NCBI GenBank assembly: GCA_900539755.1
Contig: UQDC01000010.1
Location: forward strand, 1 to 64,000
DNA from: an uncultured Alistipes sp.
GTDB lineage: Bacteria > Bacteroidota > Bacteroidia > Bacteroidales > Rikenellaceae
Direction: 5' to 3'
Length of the DNA: 64,000 nucleotides
Below the pieces are notes generated by a model. The model saw only the letters and a program-made list of their open reading frames with translations, did no database searches and was not told where the DNA came from. Every line of letters starts with the position of its first letter. The stretch's first letter is position 1. Below, piece after piece: positions 8,578-17,664 of this stretch. Made by a program: the position numbers and the translations under genes.

Positions 8578-8917
8578 TTTTTTAGTTGGATATCTTATAA
8601 TAGACATTATATCGAATAAGGTTTTAGGGCACTGATAACCAACAATCCTATGCTTTAATAAACTCTAATTGCTAAACTAACTATTTAACAATTAGAAGAT
8701 ATTAAACGACTTATTTTAAAGAAACATCTATTTTATCTCTCTTGTTTGCATAATCAAAAAAAAAACCAATGACATGTGGATAAAAATTTTCTAAACATTT
8801 ATATTAGCTTTGTCCTTTTTCATATTATATAACAAACAAGTTCTGGCGTTCATCTGAAATTGCATTGAATTTGGCTTATAAGTTCATTTTTGATTCCCTC
8901 CTGAGGGTAATTTTTAT

Positions 8918-9238
8918 CTAACATATAATAGCCGCACACACTAATAACTCATTAATCATAGGTTCCCAATTACCATAGACATGGTTTGATATTGCCCGTT
9001 TAGAGCTTGTATACAAATATTGGACAGCAGATTCAAGTTTACTAACATGATCAGGATATTTGATTTCATCCAGCAATTGGTTGATAGTTGATAAAAGAAT
9101 GATTGAACTCATGAACAAGTGTAGGTAAAAACTCTTTGCTGAACAAGAATAACTTTTCATGATCAGCTTATAAAACCTATGATAGTAAATGCCTCTCTCT
9201 TTTATAATCTGTCTACTCCTCATGATCTCCGCCACCAT
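8918..9238 (-). CDS. Doubtful small protein, unknown
   Basis: A 106-residue frame with a hydrophobic middle (FYLHLFMSSIILLSTINQLL) and the tail SKLESAVQYLYTSSKRAIS. I do not recognise a family, and no convincing promoter precedes it. It lies in a decayed region, so it may be the remnant of a longer gene. Confidence 0.2.
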   Translation of the reverse strand: MVAEIMRSRQIIKERGIYYHRFYKLIMKSYSCSAKSFYLHLFMSSIILLSTINQLLDEIKYPDHVSKLESAVQYLYTSSKRAISNHVYGNWEPMINELLVCAAIIC

Positions 9239-9434
9239 TACAAAATTTTATGGTTGGTAACGGCACCGATTCAATATTACAGTCTTCGATGCAGTATAAA
9301 GATAATAAGCCTTAAGCTTATGATGCCGGTCAGTTCATAAAAGAAAGTGCTGCATAGGTGCATTAAGCGTATATGCCTAAAATGAGAGCAACAGTCCGCC
9401 ATTTGGTGAAAGCTTCGGTTAAAGCAGTGAAAGG

Positions 9435-9644
9435 ATGCCTAAACAAAACGAGAATGCCATTCTTAAGGTAAATATGCTCACAGAGTACAACGTCAAGAGT
9501 ACAAATCTTAACCAATTTTTCGACCAATTGGTGGTTTCAGCGGGAAACAATACTACCGTGTTGTACTTCACCTATATCAAATTGCAGAGTGCAGATCTTA
9601 CAACCAATGATGCGTTTTGTCATAATTTCACCTCTGCAAATTAA
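9435..9644 (+). CDS. Doubtful small protein, unknown
   Basis: A 69-residue frame beginning MPKQNENAILKVNMLTEY, without signal peptide, membrane segment or known motif. It ends 19 bases before a strong bidirectional terminator, which fits a transcribed unit but does not prove one. Confidence 0.2.
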   Translation: MPKQNENAILKVNMLTEYNVKSTNLNQFFDQLVVSAGNNTTVLYFTYIKLQSADLTTNDAFCHNFTSAN

Positions 9645-9662
9645 ATATTACAGCATAAAGTA

Positions 9663-9694
9663 AGCGGGTGTGTTGTCCACCCGCTCGCTTTATT
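9663..9694. terminator. Bidirectional terminator closing the RND efflux operon
   Basis: AGCGGGTG (9663-9670) pairs perfectly with CACCCGCT (9678-9685) around a 7-base loop; T/A-rich sequence lies on both sides (TTTATTTT to the right). It sits 20 bases past the stop of the minus-strand outer-membrane factor gene. Confidence 0.7.
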
Positions 9695-9705
9695 TTCCAA
9701 TTGGA

Positions 9706-11157
9706 CTAAGCACCTCCACCCAAAGCTCGGTACAAGAGAGCTTGCAAAGCACAATATTCAGTACTCAATGCAATCTGCTCCAGCTCACACTCTAAATACC
9801 GCTCATCGGCTGACAACACTTCGAGATAGCCGACAAAACTGAGTTTGAACATCTCGGTCGCATTGCTAACTGACCGACGATTCACCATACACTCCTCCTG
9901 TTTCAACTGTTTGCGTCGAGCTGTCAGATCACTGGCAACAATCAGGTTGGAGACCTCTTCGTAGGCCTTCAGTGCCGCCTCATGATACGCTGACAATGCA
10001 ATTCGTTCCCGACTCTGAGAGGCCTGCCATACGGATCGTATTTCAGCACGATTGAAAATCGGAGCGGTAATTCCCAATCCCAAATCGTAAACCAATGATG
10101 CTGGCGATACGAACCATTTGCTCAGATTGAACGCATTGAAGCCCCCGCTTCCACCCAGTATTAACGAAGGATAAAACGCTTTACGTGCAGCTTTTACATC
10201 AGCTTTGGCAGCGATCAGTTCCATTTCAGCTTCCCGAATATCAGGTCTCAACTGCAACAGCTGTGCGGGAATGCCAATTTGAGACGGGAAATGCAACTGC
10301 TCTATACTGTCAAATGCACATCTTTTAACCGGTGCCGGGAAACGCCCCATCAACGTACAGAGGGCACGCTCCTTCTCTTCTGTCAGTTGTTTAGTCTCCA
10401 ACAACATTCCCTGCAACTGCAATACACGGGCATGAAATTGGTCAACAGCCAACTGCGTCTCTTCGCCCTCTTGCTTCAGTTCAAAGGTCAGATCATGAGA
10501 ACGACGGGCCTCTGCCAGTGCCAGTTCAAGCACCTCTGCCTGACGATCCAACCCAACCAGTTCGTAATAGAGCATCGCAACCTCCGACACCAACAGCGTA
10601 CGTGCCAGTCGGGCCGCCTCCATCGAGGAGTACCAACGGGCCGCAGCAGCCCGTTTTTTCTGGGTCAGTTTACCCCAAACGTCTGCTTCCCACTGGAAAG
10701 ATACGCCCAACTGAAATTCACGATACGGTGCGGGAATGTGACGATCTTTAGCCAAATCGGGAGTATTGGTGGTTTCATTTCCCACTCCATCCATCGTATA
10801 ATCACCAAATCGCTGAACATACCCCTGCACCCCGGCTGACACGGAGGGGAAAAGCTGCGAACGACTCTGTCGCAGTTGTGCCCGAGCTATCGACACTCGT
10901 TCGAGGGTCTGCTGGAACGAGTGGTTATTGGCCAACGCCTCACCGATACAGTGCTGCAACAAAGTGTCGGTAAAAAAGCTGTCCCATGAAAGCATAGCCA
11001 TCGACATCGTATCGATCGCAGTATCCGTTGAGGAGGTGGTATCATAGGCCGATGGGAGTTTGACATCGGCAGCAGGACTTTGCTCCACTCTGGAAGCTCT
11101 ACAACCGGAGAGGAGCACAACAGCCGCCACTCCAAACATCCAATATTTACGCTTCAT
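9706..11157 (-). CDS. RND efflux outer-membrane factor, NodT/OprM-type lipoprotein
   Basis: A 483-residue TolC-superfamily channel. The start chosen is ATG 11157, because it gives a lipoprotein signal MKRKYWMFGVAAVVLLSGC with the lipobox LSGC; the longer frame to 11223 would bury this signal. Two outer-membrane-efflux repeats follow, with motifs such as LPSAYD near the front, WEADVWGKL, and RPDIREAEMELIAAKADVK, which are typical of the OprM/CusC group. It forms the trimeric outer-membrane tunnel of a drug efflux pump. Its start overlaps the stop of the upstream transporter gene by 11 bases, so translation is coupled. It is the last gene of the operon, followed at once by a terminator. Confidence 0.9.
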   Translation of the reverse strand: MKRKYWMFGVAAVVLLSGCRASRVEQSPAADVKLPSAYDTTSSTDTAIDTMSMAMLSWDSFFTDTLLQHCIGEALANNHSFQQTLERVSIARAQLRQSRSQLFPSVSAGVQGYVQRFGDYTMDGVGNETTNTPDLAKDRHIPAPYREFQLGVSFQWEADVWGKLTQKKRAAAARWYSSMEAARLARTLLVSEVAMLYYELVGLDRQAEVLELALAEARRSHDLTFELKQEGEETQLAVDQFHARVLQLQGMLLETKQLTEEKERALCTLMGRFPAPVKRCAFDSIEQLHFPSQIGIPAQLLQLRPDIREAEMELIAAKADVKAARKAFYPSLILGGSGGFNAFNLSKWFVSPASLVYDLGLGITAPIFNRAEIRSVWQASQSRERIALSAYHEAALKAYEEVSNLIVASDLTARRKQLKQEECMVNRRSVSNATEMFKLSFVGYLEVLSADERYLECELEQIALSTEYCALQALLYRALGGGA

Positions 11158-14100
11158 AATCTTCCATATCAATAGCCGGACGATTTCGTTTGAGACGAGT
11201 CGCCAAGCTTTCAAAAACAACATACAAACCCGGAACGAGGAAAATACCGACCATTGTTCCGATCAACATACCGCCGGCAGCAGCCGTTCCGATCGAACGG
11301 TTACCCAAGGCACCGGCCCCGCTGGCCATCATCAACGGAATCAAACCGCAGATAAAGGCAAAACTGGTCATCAGGATCGGACGCAGACGGCTTCCGGCAC
11401 CCTTCATGGCCGCTTCCAGGATCGACATGCCCTGCTTGCGGAATTGGTTAGCCATCTCGATAATCAGAATGGCATTCTTACCCAACAGACCGATCAGCAT
11501 CACCAAAGCCACCTGTGCATAGATATTGTTGTCGATTCCGGCCAACTGCAGCACAAAATAGGCTCCGAACACACCGGCCGGCAACGATAAGATCACCGGG
11601 AAGGGCAGCAGCAGACTTTCATACTGAGCCGACAACAACAGATATACGAACAACAGACAAATTCCGAAAATCAGAATGGTTTGACCACCGGACTCTTTCT
11701 CTTCACGAGAGACACCCGACCACTCGAGAGCATAGCCACGAGGCAAAATATCAGCTGCAATCTCCTCCACCGCTGCGATTGCTTCCCCGGAGCTGACACC
11801 GGGAGCAGCATCACCGGTAATCAACGACGAAGTAAACATATTGTAGCGTGTAATCTGGTTGGGACCAAAGACCCTCTCCATGGTCAGGAAGTTCGAATAG
11901 GGAACCATCTCTCCGTTACGGTTTTTGGCGTAGAGCGAATAGATATCTTTAGGCTCCATGCGATACTCCGGAGAGGCCTGCAGCATCACCTTGTACATCT
12001 GACCGAAACGGATAAAGTTCGACGAATAGAAACTGCCGACATAGGACTGCAGCGACTCCAAAGCCTCGTTGACATTAACGCCAAGTTTAGCCGCCTGAGC
12101 GAGATCGACCTTAAGCAGATATTGCGGGAAGTTGGGTTGGAATCCGGAGGTGACGCCCTGCAAACGGGGATCACGATTCAGACTGTCAACCAACATATTG
12201 GCAACACGAGCCGTCTCCTGGAACGAAGCGGCCGTACGGTCCTGCAAGCGAAGCTCGAATCCGCTGGCATTACCGAAACCGGGCACAGTCGGAGGCAAGA
12301 AATACTGAATCTCCGCATCTTTGATATGTGCCGTACGTTCGGCATAGACATCGAGCAGTTCGGCAGCCGTTTTATCGCGTTCGTTCCACGGTTTGAGGTT
12401 GATCATTCCCATACCGTAGCTGGCATCTTCGGTCTCGGTCATCAGACTGTAGCCGGCCAACGTCGAAATGGTTTCGATCTCATCCATCGGCAACAGGGCG
12501 GCCTGAATCTGGTTCAACGCCTTTTCAGAGCGCTCCAAGGTTGCTCCCGGAGGGGTATTCACATTGACATAAATCATACCCTGATCCTCATTGGGAATAA
12601 ATCCGGTCGGCAGGATGGAGCTGATGCCCCAGGTCGCCAGGAAAAACAGGATCAGCGTCGCATAGGTAAAGAACTTGCGTCCGAGATATTTTTTCAAGCC
12701 GATGTTGTACCGACGTTCAAAGCGGTCGTATCCTCGGTTGAAGACAATAAAGAAACGTCTCAACAGATTGGGGCGTTTGCTTTTTCCCCGATCATGTTTC
12801 AACAACAGTGCACACAGTGCCGGAGAGAGCGTCAGCGCATTGATACCGGAGATAACGATTGCAACGGCCAACGTCAATGAGAACTGCTGATAGAAGATTC
12901 CGACCGTACCAGACATGAAGCCTACCGGGACAAACACGGCCGACATAACCAGCGTAATGGCCACAATAGCCCCACCGATCTCCTTCATAGCCTCGACCGA
13001 AGCCTTGTAGGGAGAGAGCTTCTCCCGCTCCATCTTGACATGCACCGCTTCGACCACCACAATGGCATTATCGACCACAATACCAATGGCCAACACCAAT
13101 GCGAACAGTGTTAACATATTGATCGAGAAGCCGAGCATATCCATAAAGAAGAAGGTTCCAATCAAGGAGACCGGCACCGCAATAGCGGGGATCAGGGTCG
13201 ATCGGAAGTTCTGCAAGAAGATATAGACCACGATAAACACCAGGATAAAGGCCTCCAGCAGGGTTTTCAACACTGAGGAGATCGAGGCATCGAGGAATCG
13301 GGAGACGTCATACGAAATGTTGTAATCCATGCCCGGCAGGAAACTGCTCTCCTTGATCTCCTCCATCTTGGCTTTGATGTTCTCGATCACCTCCTTGGCA
13401 TTGGATCCGGGACGCTGTTTGATCATGATCGCCGCAGAAGGTTTTCCATCCGTCATCGAGATCATGTTGTAATCCTCCGAATCGAAGTCGATTTCGGCCA
13501 CATCCTTCAACTTCAGTAGCGAACCGTCCGGCAAAGCCTTAAGTACAATCTCGCCATACTCCTCCGGCGTACTGAACTTACCGGTATACTGCAGCGTGTA
13601 CTGCAACTGTTGAGGCAACTTGTCCGAGCTGATACCGGTTTTACCGGGCGCCGCCTCAATATTTTGGCTGCGGATGGCTTCGGTCACATCCTGCGGAGAC
13701 ATGTTGTACACCGCCAGACGGTTGGGGTTCAACCAGACACGCATCGCATAGTCCCGGCTTCCCATAATCTCGACAAAACCCACGCCATCGATACGCTTCA
13801 GCTCACGAAGAATATTGATATCCGTAAAGTTGTATACGAAATTTTCGGTATGGGTCGTATCCGAACTGAGGATGTTCAGATACATCAGCATGCTGTTGAC
13901 CTCCTTTTCGGTGATCACACCGGCACGAATTACCTCTTCGGGTAACTCATCCAATACGGTTGTCACACGGTTTTGGACATTCACAGCCGCCACATCCGGA
14001 TCGGTTCCGACTTTGAAATAGATCGTAGTCAATGACATACCGTCATTGGTACAAACAGTGGTCATATAGGTCATTCCCGGAACGCCATTGATTGCACGCT

Positions 14101-14296
14101 CCAACGGAGTAGCCACCGTTTTGGACATTACATCGGCACTGGCACCTGTATAGCGTGCCGTCACCGTCACGGACGGAGGCACAATATCCGGGAATTGGGT
14201 GATCGGCAAGGTACTGATGGCCAGTGCTCCCAAACAGATGAACAGCACCGAGATCACCCCGGAAAGAATCGGTCGTTTTATAAAAAGTTTAAACAT
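11147..14296 (-). CDS. Inner-membrane RND multidrug efflux transporter (HAE1 family, AcrB/MexB-like)
   Basis: A 1049-residue protein, the usual length for the family. It has the duplicated RND plan: TM1 (MFKLFIKRPILSGVISVLF), a large periplasmic porter loop, TM helices 2-6 with the proton-relay segment AIGIVVDNAIVVVEAVHV, then TM7, a second loop and TM8-12 ending in VGIFLVPGLYVVFES. RND pumps export hydrophobic drugs, bile salts or detergents using the proton gradient. It lies 26 bases after the adaptor gene and overlaps the outer-membrane factor gene. The substrate cannot be told from sequence. No TetR-type repressor is adjacent. Confidence 0.94.
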   Translation of the reverse strand: MFKLFIKRPILSGVISVLFICLGALAISTLPITQFPDIVPPSVTVTARYTGASADVMSKTVATPLERAINGVPGMTYMTTVCTNDGMSLTTIYFKVGTDPDVAAVNVQNRVTTVLDELPEEVIRAGVITEKEVNSMLMYLNILSSDTTHTENFVYNFTDINILRELKRIDGVGFVEIMGSRDYAMRVWLNPNRLAVYNMSPQDVTEAIRSQNIEAAPGKTGISSDKLPQQLQYTLQYTGKFSTPEEYGEIVLKALPDGSLLKLKDVAEIDFDSEDYNMISMTDGKPSAAIMIKQRPGSNAKEVIENIKAKMEEIKESSFLPGMDYNISYDVSRFLDASISSVLKTLLEAFILVFIVVYIFLQNFRSTLIPAIAVPVSLIGTFFFMDMLGFSINMLTLFALVLAIGIVVDNAIVVVEAVHVKMEREKLSPYKASVEAMKEIGGAIVAITLVMSAVFVPVGFMSGTVGIFYQQFSLTLAVAIVISGINALTLSPALCALLLKHDRGKSKRPNLLRRFFIVFNRGYDRFERRYNIGLKKYLGRKFFTYATLILFFLATWGISSILPTGFIPNEDQGMIYVNVNTPPGATLERSEKALNQIQAALLPMDEIETISTLAGYSLMTETEDASYGMGMINLKPWNERDKTAAELLDVYAERTAHIKDAEIQYFLPPTVPGFGNASGFELRLQDRTAASFQETARVANMLVDSLNRDPRLQGVTSGFQPNFPQYLLKVDLAQAAKLGVNVNEALESLQSYVGSFYSSNFIRFGQMYKVMLQASPEYRMEPKDIYSLYAKNRNGEMVPYSNFLTMERVFGPNQITRYNMFTSSLITGDAAPGVSSGEAIAAVEEIAADILPRGYALEWSGVSREEKESGGQTILIFGICLLFVYLLLSAQYESLLLPFPVILSLPAGVFGAYFVLQLAGIDNNIYAQVALVMLIGLLGKNAILIIEMANQFRKQGMSILEAAMKGAGSRLRPILMTSFAFICGLIPLMMASGAGALGNRSIGTAAAGGMLIGTMVGIFLVPGLYVVFESLATRLKRNRPAIDMEDYEA

Positions 14297-14322
14297 AAGC
14301 TATCCACTTGTTGGCGATGAAT

Positions 14323-15471
14323 CTATTGCTCCTGTTTATGTTTGGCCTCGATTTCACGACGGATCGTCTCAAAATCAAGTTTCTCAGGGGTAATGGTCAT
14401 GCCGTCTTTCAACAGCTGTACACCCTCAAATACGATGGTTGTTCCGGGTTCAAAGTCCTGCGTAACATAAAAGTCCCCGTAACGCTCCAACGGTTCGAAG
14501 CTCTTCACCTTGACCTTTCCGGTTGAATCCACCACATACACATAGGTAAAATCCTGAATCTCAAAGGTTGACTGTTGTGGAACCAGATAAACGCTGTCCC
14601 GATTGTTTTTCATCTGCACCTTGCCACTAACACCGTGTTTAAGCAGCATATCCGGATTCGGGAAACGTACGCGGAAAGCAATAGATCCTGTTCCCCGCTC
14701 GAAATCACCTTCAAGCGTCTCTACCCTACCCTGATAAGGATAGTGCGTACCATCTGACAACACCAACTCCATGCTATCTGTTTCCGGTTGGCGATCGCCA
14801 CGCAACAACGAACGTTTATAGCGTAAATACTCACTTTCGTTAACCTTGTAATAAGCGAATACCTCAGAAACATCACTTACCGTGGTCAACAAACTCTGTG
14901 GGGTAACCAAACTTCCCACCTTGTATGGAATACGGTCAATGTATCCATCGAAAGGTGCCGTAATCCGGGTATATGCATAATGAGTTTGAGCCAACTTCAA
15001 TTTGGCTCTGGCCTGCTGCACCTTCATCCGGGCAACTTCCCGTTCGGTATTGGCTCTATCGAGACGGAGGGGAGCAATAATATCCTTCTGGACCATCCGT
15101 TGAATACGCTCCACCTCATATTCTGCCATCTGTAATTCCGCCTGGGCCTGTTTCAGATTGGCCTCAGCTTCACGCAATGCCTCGTCAAACTCGACCGGGT
15201 CCAACGTAAACATTAACTGTCCCTTATGCACAAGCTGTCCCTCATCGACATGAATCTCGGCCATAAAACCGGACACTTTGGGTTGTACCTCCACAAACTG
15301 TACCGCCTGAATATCGGCCACATACGATTGAGTCACCTCAACCGAGGTCGGAGAGAGTTCCACAACCGGTGTACGATCACCGGATTTTCCTTTTTTTTCC
15401 TGACCTCCACCGCATCCGAAACAGATCAAGCTGGTTGTCAGAAACATAACTGTTTTGTTTCCTAAATTCAT
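14323..15471 (-). CDS. RND efflux periplasmic adaptor (membrane fusion protein), lipoprotein
   Basis: A 382-residue AcrA-like adaptor. The N-terminal signal MFLTTSLICFGCGGG ends in Cys and probably makes it lipid-anchored. Next come the lipoyl half-motif (VEVQPKVSGFMAEIHVDEGQ), an alpha-helical hairpin (about 95-165), the second lipoyl half (ITAPFDGYIDRIPYKVGSLV), a beta-barrel domain and the membrane-proximal domain. It bridges the inner-membrane pump and the outer-membrane channel encoded next. First gene of the adaptor-pump-channel operon; the 122-base gap to the small exported-protein gene upstream has no clear promoter of its own, so co-transcription from the 15964-15995 promoter is likely. 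Confidence 0.93.
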   Translation of the reverse strand: MNLGNKTVMFLTTSLICFGCGGGQEKKGKSGDRTPVVELSPTSVEVTQSYVADIQAVQFVEVQPKVSGFMAEIHVDEGQLVHKGQLMFTLDPVEFDEALREAEANLKQAQAELQMAEYEVERIQRMVQKDIIAPLRLDRANTEREVARMKVQQARAKLKLAQTHYAYTRITAPFDGYIDRIPYKVGSLVTPQSLLTTVSDVSEVFAYYKVNESEYLRYKRSLLRGDRQPETDSMELVLSDGTHYPYQGRVETLEGDFERGTGSIAFRVRFPNPDMLLKHGVSGKVQMKNNRDSVYLVPQQSTFEIQDFTYVYVVDSTGKVKVKSFEPLERYGDFYVTQDFEPGTTIVFEGVQLLKDGMTITPEKLDFETIRREIEAKHKQEQ

Positions 15472-15485
15472 TGTATATATTTGAT

Positions 15486-15506
15486 GATTAGTAGATTAGT
15501 AGATTA
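15486..15506 (-). repeat. 2.6 tandem copies of an 8-base unit just before the adaptor start
   Basis: On the plus strand GATTAGTA is repeated (15486-15493 and 15494-15501) and followed by GATTA. It lies 15-35 bases upstream of the adaptor ATG, in the untranslated leader. Copy-number change there could alter translation, or it may be chance. Confidence 0.45.
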
Positions 15507-15593
15507 TTTGAATCAAGAAGTTACGACACAATACCACACCAATCCGCATCTTCCTTCTCAGGAAGGTGTTGACTAGGATTCTATACATAGCCG

Positions 15594-15923
15594 CTAAATC
15601 AGATAGATGCAATAAACATCATGAGGAGAGAGACTCATGACAGGCTCCGGCAAGATACTCCGTGACTCACAGAATGCTTCTTTTCCCACATCAAAACGAT
15701 TATCAACATAGATAATCTTCACCTTTTGTTGGTACTTTTCCGGGGAAAAACGTTTGGAGAGATAGACATCACTGTTTTCTTCCGACTGAGCAGTTTCATC
15801 TTCGGACTGAGAAACAGGAACTTCACAATAGGTAGCAATACTATCTGCAATAGAGAGATACAACTCCCCGCACAGATCGATCTGGAAAACCAAAAGCAAT
15901 AGGAAGCACAAAATTTTTCTCAT
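15594..15923 (-). CDS. Small exported protein of unknown function ahead of the efflux operon
   Basis: A 109-residue protein with a signal peptide (MRKILCFLLLLVFQIDLCG). The mature part is acidic in its first half (SQSEDETAQSEENSD) and has a basic/beta-like second half (KVKIIYVDNRFDVG). I do not recognise the family. The start at ATG 15923 is favoured over the longer frame (to 16007) because a full-consensus promoter at 15964-15995 would start RNA near 15957, inside the longer frame, and because a signal peptide begins exactly here. It is on the same strand as the RND operon, 122 bases upstream, and may be its leading gene. Confidence 0.6.
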   Translation of the reverse strand: MRKILCFLLLLVFQIDLCGELYLSIADSIATYCEVPVSQSEDETAQSEENSDVYLSKRFSPEKYQQKVKIIYVDNRFDVGKEAFCESRSILPEPVMSLSPHDVYCIYLI

Positions 15924-15963
15924 GTCTCTGCCCGAAAGCAAAATCCGTGATATCATAATGACA

Positions 15964-15995
15964 CAAAGATAATCAAGCTGTCTTTTTGAACCAAA
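15964..15995 (-). promoter_or_regulatory. Full-consensus promoter for the small exported protein and possibly the RND operon
   Basis: Read on the minus strand: TTTG (15995-15992), 20 bases, TATCTTTG (15971-15964). Both boxes match the Bacteroidales consensus exactly. The predicted start is near 15957, about 34 bases before ATG 15923. Confidence 0.75.
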
Positions 15996-16241
15996 TTCCC
16001 TCCTCATTTTACCGTTACAATATTTTTATTGATGTGCCGGCAACTGAATAGCCTGTTAGAACAGTCGAATCATCAAGATCAAGATTTCACTCCACAAAAG
16101 CATTTATAACCAAATCCTTACAACACAGAAAATCCATCTCAACTCGTCGCATTCGCAAAGATCTTTACCGGAAAACGGGCCAAAAAACCAGGCAAATCCA
16201 ACGCTTTATTCCGATCATCAGCAATAATTTTCGGGCTCGAC
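15996..16241. other. Divergent intergenic region, nothing further seen
   Basis: The stretch between the minus-strand promoter and the SMR promoter holds no gene. I looked for a guanidine riboswitch before the SMR gene and saw no recognisable one. Confidence 0.5.
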
Positions 16242-16272
16242 TCTGAAATTTGAATACCACAAACTATTTTTG
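16242..16272 (+). promoter_or_regulatory. Promoter of the SMR exporter gene
   Basis: TCTG (16242-16245), 19 bases, TATTTTTG (16265-16272), a full -7 match with a weak upstream box. The start near 16279 falls before ATG 16300 and after the alternative TTG start at 16270, which supports ATG 16300. Confidence 0.55.
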
Positions 16273-16299
16273 CACCATTCAACAAAACGATCGAATACT

Positions 16300-16620
16300 A
16301 TGAATTGGGTTATTTTGATTATTGCCGGCTTTTTTGAATCAGGGTTTGCATTCTGTTTGGGTAAAATGAAAGGAGTCCATGGAATGGAATATTATCTGTG
16401 GGGAGCAGGATTCCTCATCTGTTTAACGGTCAGCATGGTCCTTTTAGCCAAAGCCGTACAGACATTGCCTATCGGCACAGCTTATCCGGTCTGGACGGGT
16501 ATCGGAGCAGTCGGTACGGTTGTTCTTGGCATTTTGTTTTTTCACGAACCCATTTCATTTGCACGTATCTTTTTCATCACAACCTTGATTGCCTCGATTG
16601 TCGGATTAAAAATGGTCTGA
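16300..16620 (+). CDS. Small multidrug resistance (SMR) family exporter, SugE/Gdx-like
   Basis: A 106-residue protein with four membrane helices, the standard SMR size. The essential Glu is in the first helix (IIAGFFESGFAFCLG), and the segment AYPVWTGIGAVGTVVLGILF matches the SugE/Gdx group, whose characterised members export guanidinium and some quaternary ammonium compounds with proton antiport. It acts as a dual-topology dimer in the inner membrane. It is a single-gene unit with its own promoter and a strong terminator. Choice of the SugE over the EmrE group rests on these motifs only. Confidence 0.85.
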   Translation: MNWVILIIAGFFESGFAFCLGKMKGVHGMEYYLWGAGFLICLTVSMVLLAKAVQTLPIGTAYPVWTGIGAVGTVVLGILFFHEPISFARIFFITTLIASIVGLKMV

Positions 16621-16662
16621 GCACTGCAACTCCGCAGTTCACACACATAACAAAAATCGATT

Positions 16663-16697
16663 TCTCGACCAACTATATTTGGTCGAGATTTTTTTTT
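16663..16697 (+). terminator. Intrinsic terminator of the SMR gene
   Basis: TCTCGACCAA (16663-16672) pairs perfectly with TTGGTCGAGA (16679-16688) around a 6-base loop, followed by nine T. Confidence 0.9.
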
Positions 16698-16929
16698 CGT
16701 AACAAATTCACCTCTTTTTCACTTCTCCGGAATCGGACGACCCAGGCTGTCCTCCCCCGTCACCACTCAAAAGTACTGAATTGACACCTCAATTTCCCAA
16801 CAGACTATCACTGATGCTGCATGCGACATAAAAAATTCGTGGCACTATAATTGAGTGTTTATTATTTCGACGTTTAACGGTAGATATGGAATTTATCGCA
16901 ACGATCACCCCAATTTTTATTTCAACACA

Positions 16930-17580
16930 ATGAACATTTCCTCATCTGCTGCCCTGCAAGCCAACACTACCCTGCTCAATTCTGCCCAAAAACAACTTCT
17001 CCTTGCCAATAAATATTACGATCAAGGCGAATACGACCGCTCCTTTCATCTGTTTTGTCGTTCAGTCGAAAACAGCAACCGATTATTGGATACCGTTTCC
17101 GGATTCAACAGTGGCTGCTACGACCGTAAAGCCCGTTACCGCATCTTCACCAGTGATCGCATGAAAGATTATCAAATCGAGGATCGATTCAAAGCATTGA
17201 AAGAGCTGTTTACAGCTATTGACCAACGGGACGAACAGCTCGATTTGCTACACGATTTTTTGGTCGATTCTGGCATGGAGTTATATGGGGCATCATCTTT
17301 CGGTCTCAAAACCATGCTTTATCGACAAATGCTACTTAGCTTCGTTGCCGGCATGGATAATTTCGGAGCCGATCTTCCCCAAACCTCCTCCACCAATAAC
17401 CGATTGGAAGAGGAGCTGAATTTCCGTATTGCACGAACCGCCTATCTCAAAAATTTCATGGAATACCAACGCTGGAGTCTGCGTTTTGCACGAGAAATTC
17501 TCATCTCCCGGAAGAAAAGTCGCAACCCTCGACATCATGCTCGCACCAGCATCATAATGACGGGTTTTGCAGAGGCCTAA
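16930..17580 (+). CDS. Unknown cytosolic, alpha-helical protein
   Basis: A 216-residue protein from ATG 16930. A longer frame from GTG 16855 is possible, but the added residues look unlike the rest. No signal peptide or membrane segment. Predicted to be nearly all helix. The first part (NSAQKQLLLANKYYDQGEYD followed by RSFHLFCRSVE) resembles one TPR-like helical pair; the rest shows no motif I know. The C-terminus is basic (SRKKSRNPRHHARTS). Its neighbours (SMR exporter, asparagine synthetase) give no functional hint. A 19-bp perfect hairpin follows 40 bases after the stop. Confidence 0.7.
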   Translation: MNISSSAALQANTTLLNSAQKQLLLANKYYDQGEYDRSFHLFCRSVENSNRLLDTVSGFNSGCYDRKARYRIFTSDRMKDYQIEDRFKALKELFTAIDQRDEQLDLLHDFLVDSGMELYGASSFGLKTMLYRQMLLSFVAGMDNFGADLPQTSSTNNRLEEELNFRIARTAYLKNFMEYQRWSLRFAREILISRKKSRNPRHHARTSIIMTGFAEA

Positions 17581-17620
17581 CGCAACAAAACAGACCGGAA
17601 TAATTCTTCCCATAAAATAC

Positions 17621-17664
17621 TATGCTACAAGAGGGAGCCTTGTCTGGCTCCCTCTTGTAGCATA
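17621..17664. terminator. 19-bp perfect inverted repeat, probable terminator
   Basis: Bases 17621-17639 pair perfectly with 17646-17664 (core CTACAAGAGGGAGCC / GGCTCCCTCTTGTAG) around the 6-base loop TTGTCT. There is no T-run on the plus side (CCTCCAAT follows); the other side reads TTTTATGG on the minus strand. It is the only intergenic hairpin here this long without a T-tract. Confidence 0.6.

Larger units (their letters stand above)
8578..9662. other. Gene-poor AT-rich stretch
   Basis: About 1.1 kb with no recognisable gene. A 106-codon minus-strand frame (8918-9238) and a 69-codon plus-strand frame (9435-9644) exist but show no family motif. One isolated -7-like box TAGCTTTG lies at 8805-8812, and there is a short inverted repeat ATAAGC-CTTAA-GCTTAT near 9307-9323. 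It may be the decayed end of the accessory region. Confidence 0.5.

Noticed and set aside
11681..12880. 399-codon open frame on the plus strand
   Set aside because: It lies fully opposite the RND transporter gene, has no family motif, and its composition mirrors the codon bias of the real gene.
15996..16299. Guanidine riboswitch before the SugE-like gene
   Set aside because: SugE/Gdx genes are often controlled this way in other phyla, but the promoter start near 16279 leaves only about 20 bases of leader, too short for a riboswitch.
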